From NCBI GenBank assembly GCA_030430155.1, contig JAUIFV010000004.1, positions 1 to 64,000 of the forward strand: DNA of 64,000 nt, given 5' to 3'. Of the stretch, positions 40,328-47,766 are shown piece by piece. This DNA comes from Gammaproteobacteria bacterium. GTDB lineage: Bacteria > Pseudomonadota > Gammaproteobacteria > Xanthomonadales > SZUA-5. Each line of letters begins with the position of its first letter. Position 1 is the first letter of the stretch. The notes below the pieces were generated by a model. It was not told the DNA's origin, made no database searches, and saw only the letters and a program-made list of their open reading frames with translations. A program made the translations under genes and the position numbers.

Positions 40328-41441
40328 CGGCAGCTCGCCGCAGCTGGGCGCCGTACAGCGCGCCGCGCTGCGCCGGCTCGGGCTGACGCTGTACAGCAGC
40401 GGCGACGACTACTACACCGCGCTGGCCGCAGATTTGCGCAGCGCGCGCACCTACATCCGCCTGGAGTGCTACATCTACGCCAGCGACGAGGTGGGAACGC
40501 CGCTGCTGGAAATACTCATCGATCGTGCCCGCGCCGGCTGCAGGGTGCAGCTGCGTATCGACGGCTTTGGTTCGCATGACGTCTTCGACACGGGCTGGGA
40601 AGAGCCGCTGCGCCAGGCCGGCGTGGAGCTGGAATGGTGTCGACGCTGGTCCTGGCGGCAGCCCTTTCAGTATCACCGTCGCAACCATCGCAAGCTGGCG
40701 GTCATCGATGACCAATGCTTCTACCTCGGCGGCTTCAATATCCAACGTGAGTGCTCGCAGCGTGCGGTCGGCGCGGCGCACTGGCGGGACACCCATCTGC
40801 GCGTCACCGGCCCCCTGGTTGCTGCGGCGGCGACCGCCTTCGATCAGTATCAGGCGCGACAGCGCTGGTGGCGACGGCCGGGTCGCAACCGCGCCGATCT
40901 GGGCTACCTGGTACCCAATCTGGGGTTGCGCCGGCGTTTCCTGCTCTATCGATTGTATCGCCGGCGTATCGCGGCAGCCCGACAGCGCCTTTGGGTGACT
41001 ACGCCCTACTTCGTGCCGCCGGCCAGCCTGCAGCGGGCTCTGGTCAAGGCGGCCAAACGCGGTGTGGACGTGCGGGTGCTGGTGCCCAGGCGCATCGACA
41101 TTGCGCTGGTGCAGTGGGCCAGCCGTGCCGCCTATGCGAGGCTGCTGCGCGGCGGGGTCAAGGTCTACGAGTATCTGCCGCGCATGCTGCACGCCAAGAT
41201 CGTGCAGATCGACGATGATTGGGTGGCGGTGGGCACGGCGAACATGGACTACCGCTCGCTATTCATCAACGACGAGTTGGTGCTGGTGCTGCGTCAGGCC
41301 GAAGCGGGCGATGCGCTGGCCGATCACTACCAGCAGGACTTGGCGCTGTCGGAGCAGATCTGCGCCTCGGGCTGGTCGCGGCGACCCTGGCTGGGCTGGC
41401 TGGCCGAGCTGATCGGCTGGCTGGCGCGGCGCTGGCTGTAG
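40305..41441 (+). CDS. phospholipase D-family cardiolipin synthase (ClsB-like)
   Basis: This ~378-aa protein has two HKD motifs: NHRKLAVIDD (about 125) and LHAKIVQIDDDWVAVGTANM (about 290). These are the paired active-site halves of cardiolipin synthases and related phosphatidyltransferases. It lacks the N-terminal membrane segments of ClsA, so it resembles ClsB/ClsC-type enzymes, with a C-terminal hydrophobic end (WLAELIGWLARRWL). Start uncertain: GTG at 40305 or 40311, overlapping the kinase stop by about 20 nt. Within a stress operon it would raise cardiolipin under osmotic stress. Confidence 0.87.
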   Translation: MSVATANDGSSPQLGAVQRAALRRLGLTLYSSGDDYYTALAADLRSARTYIRLECYIYASDEVGTPLLEILIDRARAGCRVQLRIDGFGSHDVFDTGWEEPLRQAGVELEWCRRWSWRQPFQYHRRNHRKLAVIDDQCFYLGGFNIQRECSQRAVGAAHWRDTHLRVTGPLVAAAATAFDQYQARQRWWRRPGRNRADLGYLVPNLGLRRRFLLYRLYRRRIAAARQRLWVTTPYFVPPASLQRALVKAAKRGVDVRVLVPRRIDIALVQWASRAAYARLLRGGVKVYEYLPRMLHAKIVQIDDDWVAVGTANMDYRSLFINDELVLVLRQAEAGDALADHYQQDLALSEQICASGWSRRPWLGWLAELIGWLARRWL

Positions 41442-41457
41442 CAACGGGAGAGAGTCG

Positions 41458-42462
41458 ATGACCATGCGTTTGATGCAGATCCACGTGCCCAATGAGCGCT
41501 GCGATTGGCTGGCCGAGCAGTTGGACACGTTGCAAGTGGTCGGTCGCTGGCAGGACTCCGGCGACGAGCAGCGTCAGGTGGTCCATGTGCTGGCCCGCGC
41601 CGAGCAGACCGAAGCGGTAATGGATCTGCTTGAGGAGCAGCTGGACGACGAAGAGGATCTAAGGGTTCTGCTGTTTGCGGTCGAGGCGGTGTTGCCGCGA
41701 CCACAGGTCGACGACCAGCCCGAGGACGACGCCGATCCAGCAGAGAAGGTCATCGCCAGCGGTCGAGTCAGTCGCGAAGAGCTGTATGGCGATCTCTCCG
41801 ACAGTCTGGGGTTGACCCGGGTGTATCTGGCTACCACCAGCCTGTCGGCGCTGGTCGCGGCGATCGGATTGCTGCGTGATGACGTGGCGGTGATCATTGG
41901 CGCGATGGTGATCGCGCCGCTGCTGGGGCCGCTGGTGGCGCTGTCGCTGGCCAGCATACTCGGCGATTTGCAGCTGTTGCGGCGCGCACTGATCACCGGC
42001 GGCAGCGGCGTGGCGCTGGCCTTTGCCCTGGCCGCGCTGATCGGGCTGCTGGTGCCGGTGGATGCGCAGATCGAGGCAATTGCCAGGCGCAGCTCGCTGT
42101 CGATCTCCGACATCGCTCTGGCGCTGGCCGCCGGCGCCGCCGGCGCCTTTGCCTTCACTCGCGGCATCTCTGCGGCGTTGATCGGGGTGATGGTGGCGGT
42201 GGCGCTGATGCCGCCGCTGGTCGCCGCCGGGCTGCAGCTGGGCGCCGGGCTCTATACTGAGGGAGCGGGAGCGCTGGCGCTGTGCGCAGTCAATATCGCC
42301 TGCGTCAACCTGGCCGGCGTCGGCACTTTCCTCGCCCAGGGCATCCGCCCGCGGACCTGGTGGGAAGAGGAGCGGGCCAAGTCGGCGGTGCGCTGGTCCA
42401 GCGCGCTTAATCTGAGCGTACTGCTGGCCCTGATTGCGCTGCTGTACTACCTGCCGGGATAG
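41458..42462 (+). CDS. DUF389 / TIGR00341 family membrane protein
   Basis: This 334-aa protein has a cytoplasmic N-terminal domain (about 1-110), a conserved region VSREELYGDLSDSLGLTRVY and about seven membrane segments. The signature VAVIIGAMVIAPLLGPLVAL (about 143-162) is that of DUF389 proteins. The function is unknown. GGGAGAGAG precedes the ATG. It lies 16 bp after the cardiolipin synthase gene and ends the kinase operon. Confidence 0.92.
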   Translation: MTMRLMQIHVPNERCDWLAEQLDTLQVVGRWQDSGDEQRQVVHVLARAEQTEAVMDLLEEQLDDEEDLRVLLFAVEAVLPRPQVDDQPEDDADPAEKVIASGRVSREELYGDLSDSLGLTRVYLATTSLSALVAAIGLLRDDVAVIIGAMVIAPLLGPLVALSLASILGDLQLLRRALITGGSGVALAFALAALIGLLVPVDAQIEAIARRSSLSISDIALALAAGAAGAFAFTRGISAALIGVMVAVALMPPLVAAGLQLGAGLYTEGAGALALCAVNIACVNLAGVGTFLAQGIRPRTWWEEERAKSAVRWSSALNLSVLLALIALLYYLPG

Positions 42463-42500
42463 GCAGCATGCGCCGACAACCGCGGCTTCGGGCGATGGTC

Positions 42501-42617
42501 ATGCAGAGCGCACGAGTTGCCTCGACCAACCTTGCACGATGCCGCGCGATGTTTGCTCCAACTGCTCGCCGAAACGGCGTCGCGCCTAGGCTTGCCGCGA
42601 TTGGCATGGGCCTTGCT
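42501..42617 (+). promoter_or_regulatory. sigma-54 promoter with upstream ATGCA motif, for the YqjD-like operon
   Basis: TGGCATGGGCCTTGCT (42602-42617) matches the -24/-12 consensus TGGCACG-N4-TTGC(A/T) with one change: GG at 42603-42604, then exactly 10 nt, then GC at 42615-42616. It lies 70 bp before the ATG at 42687. ATGCA at 42501 begins a weak dyad region about 100 bp upstream. This is the best of the three sigma-54-like sites in the window. Confidence 0.65.
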
Positions 42618-42686
42618 CCATTCCTGGCGAGCCGACTGCCGGCACTCACGCCGCGCGGCCCTTCACTGGCAACCAAGGAGAACGAC

Positions 42687-43040
42687 ATGAACGCAGAACG
42701 GAACAACGACCAGCCCACCGCGATCGATCAGACCCGTCGTCATCTGCGCAGCGCTGCCAAGCATGCAGGCGAAGCGGTGAAGAGCGCCAGCGACGCCGCT
42801 CGCGAAGAGCTGAGCCAAGGCAGCGCCAAGGTCAAGGCCGATCTGAATCAGGCCGGTCAGGCCGGTGGCGCAGCTGCCACTCAGGCCCGGCAGAGCGCCG
42901 AAGCGCAGCTGCAGGCCGCTCTTGCCCAGGGCAAGGCGCAAACCGCCAAGGTCGAAGAGCTGATACGCAAGCACCCGCTGGCCTCCTTCGGCGTCGCCCT
43001 GGGCAGCGGCTATTTGCTGGCCCGCCTGCTGCGTCGCTAG
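42687..43040 (+). CDS. DUF883 / YqjD-ElaB-like ribosome-associated membrane protein
   Basis: This 117-aa, highly charged coiled-coil protein (about 15-90, Ala/Gln/Glu/Lys-rich heptads) has a C-terminal membrane anchor HPLASFGVALGSGYLLARLL, as in YqjD/ElaB, which tether to the inner membrane in stationary phase. AAGGAG lies 6 nt before the ATG at 42687; the longer frame from 42468 covers the promoter region. It is the first gene of a YqjD-YqjE-YqjK-like trio. Confidence 0.9.
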   Translation: MNAERNNDQPTAIDQTRRHLRSAAKHAGEAVKSASDAAREELSQGSAKVKADLNQAGQAGGAAATQARQSAEAQLQAALAQGKAQTAKVEELIRKHPLASFGVALGSGYLLARLLRR

Positions 43041-43046
43041 CCGGCG

Positions 43047-43478
43047 ATGGCGGTGAGCGGCCAGCCGCAGCTGTCGACTCCGGTCGAAGCACTCGGCGCG
43101 CATCCAGACCGGAGCGCGCCGAGCATCGGCCAGGAGGCCGGAATCGAAAGCCTCGGGCAAACCGCAGTCGCGCTGTATCGACTGCTGATTGCCGACCTGA
43201 GGCTCAGCGCCAACGGTCTGGCCCATGCGTTGTTCTACGCCGCGCTGGCGGTGATCGCCCTGGCCTTCGTGGCCTTGTTCGGGTCGGCACTGCTGGTGCT
43301 GAGCCTCAATGCCCTGGGGCTGTCCTGGGTGGGCGCGCTGGCGGTAACGACGGCGATGGCTGTGGCGACCACCGTTGGCTTCTGGCTGCTGTGCAAGCGC
43401 GCCCTGGCCTTGACCGGGCTCGCTGCCAGCCAGCGCCAGTTCAATCAGATGATCGCTGCGCTGGCAGCGGAGGAGTAG
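43047..43478 (+). CDS. YqjE-like (DUF1469, phage-holin-family) membrane protein
   Basis: This 143-aa protein has a polar N-terminus (about 1-40), a conserved YRLLIADLRLSANGLAHALF, two close membrane segments (about 55-80 and 88-112) and a polar C-terminus. This is the DUF1469/YqjE arrangement. It follows the YqjD-like gene by 6 bp and precedes the YqjK-like gene by 4 bp, the same order as yqjD-yqjE-yqjK in E. coli. The function is unknown. Confidence 0.85.
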   Translation: MAVSGQPQLSTPVEALGAHPDRSAPSIGQEAGIESLGQTAVALYRLLIADLRLSANGLAHALFYAALAVIALAFVALFGSALLVLSLNALGLSWVGALAVTTAMAVATTVGFWLLCKRALALTGLAASQRQFNQMIAALAAEE

Positions 43479-43482
43479 CGAG

Positions 43483-43926
43483 GTGGGACTGCGCAAGCTG
43501 CAGCGCGAACTCTCTGATGCCGAGCAGGCCGTGACGGAGAAACGCCAACAGGCCGGGGCCTTTGTCGACGCCAGCACACGGCGCGTCAAGGGCTGGTTCG
43601 GACCCTGGCGTATCGTCGCCGCCGGCGGTTTGGTCGGCGCTGTCGCCGGCTGGCGTGGGAGCGACGCCTCGTCCGGTGGCGACCAGGCGACAGCGCCTGC
43701 CCCCGCACCGCGGACCGAGCCCCAAGTAGAGATGGGTGACAGGTTCTCCGCCGTGATCGAGCAGGCCACCTCGGTGGTGCAGCTGATCTCGCTGGCCGCA
43801 CCGCTGGTTGCTCAATACGCGCCATTGTTCGGAGCGCATGACGCTGCCACACACGGCAGCGCTGGAGAGCCGGCCGCGGATGACCAGGGCGTCACTGCGG
43901 CGGAGACATCAGTGAGCGCTGATTAG
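43483..43926 (+). CDS. YqjK-position hypothetical protein
   Basis: This 147-aa protein starts at a GTG with GGAG before it (the upstream stop region). The N-terminal helix LRKLQRELSDAEQAVTEKRQ is followed by FVDASTRRVKGWFGPWRIVA and a short hydrophobic stretch (VAAGGLVGAVAGW, about 46-58). The rest is Ala/Pro-rich and variable, with a second weak hydrophobic segment (about 100-118). It occupies the YqjK position, but similarity to YqjK by eye is limited. No function can be assigned. Confidence 0.65.
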   Translation: MGLRKLQRELSDAEQAVTEKRQQAGAFVDASTRRVKGWFGPWRIVAAGGLVGAVAGWRGSDASSGGDQATAPAPAPRTEPQVEMGDRFSAVIEQATSVVQLISLAAPLVAQYAPLFGAHDAATHGSAGEPAADDQGVTAAETSVSAD

Positions 43927-43960
43927 GTCTTGGCCGTCAGTGTGCCGGCGCGAAGCGTCA

Positions 43961-44046
43961 GTGGCGGGCACGCTGCGCTTTGCCCACCCTACTTAGGCGG
44001 CAATCGCGAGGAATCGTAGGTTGGGCAAAGCGCAGCGTGCCCGACG
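43961..44046. repeat. GGGCAAAGCG palindrome pair
   Basis: GGCGGGCACGCTGCGCTTTG continuing to CCACCCTAC (43963-43992) faces its inverse CGTAGGTTGGGCAAAGCGCA continuing to GCGTGCCCGAC (44016-44046). It is the same family as 6068-6164. It lies just downstream of the YqjK-like gene and may terminate transcription from both sides. Confidence 0.82.
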
Positions 44047-44102
44047 CGCGGACTCAAAGTGCCGCGCCGCCTCAGAACGTACCAGCGAGGCGACGCTCTT
44101 GC

Positions 44103-44226
44103 TCCCTGGGCCCTAAGCCCTGGGCCCTGGGCCCTGGGCCCTTGGACGTGAGCCTACATACCCCCGAATCTGCAAAAGCCCTCAGCCCTCAGCCCTCAGC
44201 CCTCAGCCCTCGTTCTCGCCCTCAGC
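44103..44226. repeat. CCCTGGG / CCCTCAG heptamer arrays
   Basis: Two arrays are present: 44103-44142 with CCCTGGG/CCCTAAG-type units and 44177-44216 with CCCTCAG repeated at least four times, then imperfect units to 44226. The second overlaps the 3' end of the minus-strand GNAT-nitrilase gene and supplies its last codons and stop (GGGCTGA). Confidence 0.85.
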
Positions 44227-45747
44227 CCCGCCTTTCCAGCGCAGCTCATACAGCTCCGGCAGTCGATCCTTGAGTATGGTTACCGTGCCGTGCTCGTGCA
44301 GCTTGTGCAGCAAATCCAGATTCACTTCGGCGACCAGCAGGGCCTCGCTGTTGGCGGCGGTCTGGCTGATGATGGAGTCGCCGGGGAAGGCGAAATCCGA
44401 CGGCGTGAACACCGCCGACTGCGCGTAGTGGGTGTCGGTGGCCTGGACCTTGGGTAAGTTGCCTACCGCACCGGCGATGGCCACATAGCACTCGTTCTCG
44501 ATCGCGCGTGCCTGGGTGCACAAGCGGACCCGCTGGTAGCCGTTCTGCATCTCGGTCAAGAACGGCACGAACAGCATCTTCATGCCCTGCTCGGCAAGCA
44601 GCCGGGAGAGTTCGGGAAACTCGCTGTCGTAGCAGATCAGTATGCCGATCTTGCCGCAGTCGGTATCCAGCGCCTGCAGCTTGTCGCCACCCTTCATGCC
44701 CCACCAGCGCCGCTCACCCGGGGTGATGTGGATCTTGCGCTGCTCGGCACGGCTGCCGTCACGACGCAGCAGATAGGCCACGTTGTAGAGGCCGCCGTTC
44801 TCCAGCAGCGGCAGGCTGCCGGAAATGATGTTGACGTTGTAGTTGACCGCCAACTCGCTGAGCCGGTCGCAGATGGCCGGGGTGTATTCGGCCAGACGGC
44901 GTATCGCATCGGCGGGCGTGGCGGCGCCGAAGCCGGACATCATGCCCATGTGGAACAGCTCCGGGAAAAGCACGAAATCGGCGCGCACCTCGCCCATTGC
45001 GTCAACATAGAACTCGGTCTGCTGCAGCAACGAATCCAATGAGGAAATCGGCCGCATCAGCCACTGCACCAGGCCGATGCGCACCAGCGCGTTGTGCCGC
45101 TTGAGCAGATTCGGCGAGTCCTGATAGTAGATGTTGTTCCACTCCACCAAGGTGGCGTATTCGCCGGGCTGATCATCGAAGCGCTGGTAGTGGCTGAGCA
45201 GCTTGCGGACGTGAAAGCCGTTGCCGATCTGGAAGCTGAGCACCGGATCGTAGAGGTCCTTGCTGCTGACCTTCTCGATGTATTCCTTGGGGCTGAGGCT
45301 GTCGGCATGTTCGGTGTAGCCCGGAATCCGACCGCCGCTGATGATGGCGCGCAGCCCCAGGTTTTCGCACAGCCCTTTGCGCGCCTCATAGAGCCGACGA
45401 GCCAGGCGCATGTCGCGATACTCCGGGTCGACCATGATGTCCAGGCCGTAGAGCACGTCACCATTGCGGTCGTGATTGGAAAAGCGTCGCTGGTCGGTGA
45501 TCTCGGCAAAGCTGTGCGAGTCGCCGAACTTGCCGTAGTCGACGATCATGCTCAGCGCGAAGGCCACCGCACGATCGCCGACGGTGACGCAGAGCTGCCC
45601 TTCAGGGAACAGGTCCAGCAGCTTGCCGATCTGCTGCCTGGCCCAGGTCTTGGCGCTGGCGCGGTCGTAGGCCGCAGCGGCGACTTCACTCAGGGCGTCG
45701 TAGTCCTCGGCACGCAGATTGCGGACCTCGATGATGTCCTCGGTCAT
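44203..45747 (-). CDS. bifunctional GNAT N-acetyltransferase / carbon-nitrogen hydrolase
   Basis: This 514-aa fusion has an N-terminal GNAT domain (about 4-190, IMVDPEYRDMRLARRLYEAR, GLRAIISGGRIPGY) and a C-terminal nitrilase-superfamily domain (about 222-500). The catalytic triad is visible: Glu in DFVLFPELFH, Lys in RKIHITPGE and Cys in GILICYDSEFPEL. Such fusions are a recognised family of unknown substrate, probably an amidase coupled to acyl transfer. It is a single gene between repeats. The stop codon is provided by a heptamer repeat, so the last few residues (EGENEG) may not be ancestral. Confidence 0.93.
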   Translation of the reverse strand: MTEDIIEVRNLRAEDYDALSEVAAAAYDRASAKTWARQQIGKLLDLFPEGQLCVTVGDRAVAFALSMIVDYGKFGDSHSFAEITDQRRFSNHDRNGDVLYGLDIMVDPEYRDMRLARRLYEARKGLCENLGLRAIISGGRIPGYTEHADSLSPKEYIEKVSSKDLYDPVLSFQIGNGFHVRKLLSHYQRFDDQPGEYATLVEWNNIYYQDSPNLLKRHNALVRIGLVQWLMRPISSLDSLLQQTEFYVDAMGEVRADFVLFPELFHMGMMSGFGAATPADAIRRLAEYTPAICDRLSELAVNYNVNIISGSLPLLENGGLYNVAYLLRRDGSRAEQRKIHITPGERRWWGMKGGDKLQALDTDCGKIGILICYDSEFPELSRLLAEQGMKMLFVPFLTEMQNGYQRVRLCTQARAIENECYVAIAGAVGNLPKVQATDTHYAQSAVFTPSDFAFPGDSIISQTAANSEALLVAEVNLDLLHKLHEHGTVTILKDRLPELYELRWKGGAEGENEG

Positions 45748-45974
45748 GTTCGCTCCAGTAGGGCTGGCTGACTCTCAGTATAGAGAGGCCGTCGCCAGGC
45801 ACCGTCAATCCAGCCGTCAGCTGGCCGCGGTCGCCACATCACGGACCAGAAATTGCCTTTCCAACTGGGCTGACGGGGATTGGTCCCAGCAGCCGGGGGC
45901 TTGCTCCCGCGACCCAAATATCGCGATTTCCCGGCGCTAGGCTGTGCCCCGACTGACACCCACGGAGAGCCCTC

Positions 45975-46781
45975 ATGAGTACCTTACTGCCCCTACGCAG
46001 AGCCACAGCACTGTTCGCCCTGGTGGCCATAGGCGCAGCCGCGCCGCTGCAAGCGGAGATCATCGATATCTCGGTACGCAGCAACATCTTCATCCCAAAC
46101 GATGTGACCATCAAAGCCGGTGATTCGCTGCGCTTCCGCAACCAGGGCGGCGGTTTTCACGACGTCGTTGCGGACGACGGCAGTTGGGGCCTGGCCCAGC
46201 CCTCAACCGCAAACTGGACGCTGACTCGCCGTTTCGACAATGTCGGCGTGGAGTTCGCCCACTGTTCGGTGCACAGCCAGCCTGGACAGCCGATCAGCTT
46301 GTCGAATATGAACATCAAGATCACCATCGAACCCGATGACACCCCGCCGCCGCCCAGCTTCGCGATAAATCAGGGCCTGTCCGGCGCCTGGTTCAATCCG
46401 GCCACCAGCGGCCAGGGCATCCTGTTCGACATCGAGCCCAACACCAGCTTCTTGTTCGGCGCCATCTTCACCTACGAAACCGCGACTGCGGCGAAGCTGG
46501 GTGCGCCGGAACATCGCTGGCTGACCGTGCAGGGCAACTACAGCGGCAACGCCGCCCAGTTGCCGATCTTCGTCACCAGCGGGGGCGTCTTTGATCAGCC
46601 CATTGCCACCACGACTGCACCCATCGGTACCGCGACGATCACCTTCGACAGCTGCACCGCGGCGTCTATCGCCTACGTGATCGATGATCCACCGTTGACC
46701 GGCACCATCCCACTGCAGCGCGTGATCCCCGGAACCGAGGCCCTGTGCGCGCAGCTGGCTACCCCAACCGGCGCCGAATAG
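45975..46781 (+). CDS. cupredoxin-domain secreted protein, tandem paralogue 1
   Basis: This 268-aa secreted protein has a signal peptide (about 1-27, ending PLQAEI), a plastocyanin-like cupredoxin domain (about 28-115) with probable copper ligands His in GGFHDVVADD and Cys/His in FAHCSVHSQPG, and a C-terminal beta-rich domain (about 128-262, INQGLSGAWFNPATSGQG, TVQGNYSGNAAQLPIF). The C-terminal domain type is repeated in many secreted proteins of Xanthomonadales. The usual Met ligand spacing is not obvious. It has a near-duplicate 170 bp downstream. Confidence 0.82.
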   Translation: MSTLLPLRRATALFALVAIGAAAPLQAEIIDISVRSNIFIPNDVTIKAGDSLRFRNQGGGFHDVVADDGSWGLAQPSTANWTLTRRFDNVGVEFAHCSVHSQPGQPISLSNMNIKITIEPDDTPPPPSFAINQGLSGAWFNPATSGQGILFDIEPNTSFLFGAIFTYETATAAKLGAPEHRWLTVQGNYSGNAAQLPIFVTSGGVFDQPIATTTAPIGTATITFDSCTAASIAYVIDDPPLTGTIPLQRVIPGTEALCAQLATPTGAE

Positions 46782-46950
46782 CAAGCCTTTCGCGGCGCAG
46801 CGTCTGCAGCCTACCTCGCACTCCCCGTCGCACGCAGGTTGCAGGCGCTGACGCCGCGTTTTCATCGCCACGGGCCCCAACTGAGACCCACCCCACTGCG
46901 CCCAGGTCACCATCGCGCTAAGCTGCAGACTGATGCAGCAGCGGGGTGGG

Positions 46951-47712
46951 ATGATGACCAAGCAAGCACTGGCCCTGGGGTTGCTGGTCGGCTGGCTCTG
47001 CGCAGGACCCTTGGCTGCTGCCGAGGTGACCGTCACCCTGCGCAATTTCGCTTTCGAACCCAACGACATCACCATCAACGTCGGCGACACGGTTCGTTTC
47101 GTCAATCAAAGCGGCTTCCACGATGTGCAGGCCGATGACGGCAGTTTCGGCAACGCCGCCGCCGGCGCGCCATGGGAATTCACTCAGACCTTCGACAGCG
47201 TCGGCGAGGTCTTCGTGCATTGCTCCATCCACAGCGCCGCCGGGGCCAACATCGACACCAGCATGAATGCGCGGATCGACGTTGTAGAAGCCGGCTTTGC
47301 CATCAATCAGGGACTCTCGGGCGCCTGGTTCAACCCGCTGACCAGTGGCCAGGGCATCCTGTTTGATATCGAGCCGGGCGAGCAGTTCATCTTCGGCGCG
47401 ATCTTCACCTATGAAACGGCCACTGCGGCCAAGCTGGGCGCGCCGGAGCATCGCTGGCTGACCGTGCAGGGCAACTATCAGGGCAACACCGCCCAGCTGC
47501 CGATCTTTGTCACCAGCGGCGGCGTTTTTGATCAACCGGTCCCCACCAATACGGTGCCTATCGGCAATGCCACGGTGATCTTCGATTCCTGCACTTCGGC
47601 GACGCTGGGCTATGAGCTGGACGACCCGCCCTTGAGCGGGCTGATCCGGCTGCAGCGGGTGATACCCGGCACCGAAGCGCTGTGCCAGCAGTTGGACGGC
47701 GCCACGCGATAG
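46951..47712 (+). CDS. cupredoxin-domain secreted protein, tandem paralogue 2
   Basis: This 253-aa protein is a paralogue of the previous gene: a signal peptide (about 1-23, ending PLAAAEV), a cupredoxin domain (RNFAFEPNDITINVGDTVRF, His in SGFHDVQADD, Cys/His in VHCSIHSAAG) and a C-terminal domain almost identical to its neighbour (FTYETATAAKLGAPEHRWLT, IFVTSGGVFDQP, RVIPGTEALC). The cupredoxin halves differ much more than the C-terminal halves. The start is one of two adjacent ATGs (46951 or 46954) after GGGGTGGG. Function unknown; possibly copper or electron-transfer related. Confidence 0.82.
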   Translation: MMTKQALALGLLVGWLCAGPLAAAEVTVTLRNFAFEPNDITINVGDTVRFVNQSGFHDVQADDGSFGNAAAGAPWEFTQTFDSVGEVFVHCSIHSAAGANIDTSMNARIDVVEAGFAINQGLSGAWFNPLTSGQGILFDIEPGEQFIFGAIFTYETATAAKLGAPEHRWLTVQGNYQGNTAQLPIFVTSGGVFDQPVPTNTVPIGNATVIFDSCTSATLGYELDDPPLSGLIRLQRVIPGTEALCQQLDGATR

Positions 47713-47766
47713 CGTCTGGTAGCAGCCGGGCTGGACAAGCATGGCGCGCTGCACTGCAATCGGGCC

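Noticed and set aside
44103-44226. Possible CRISPR-like array
   Set aside because: The repeat unit is 7 nt with no unique spacers, so it is a simple heptamer tandem repeat.
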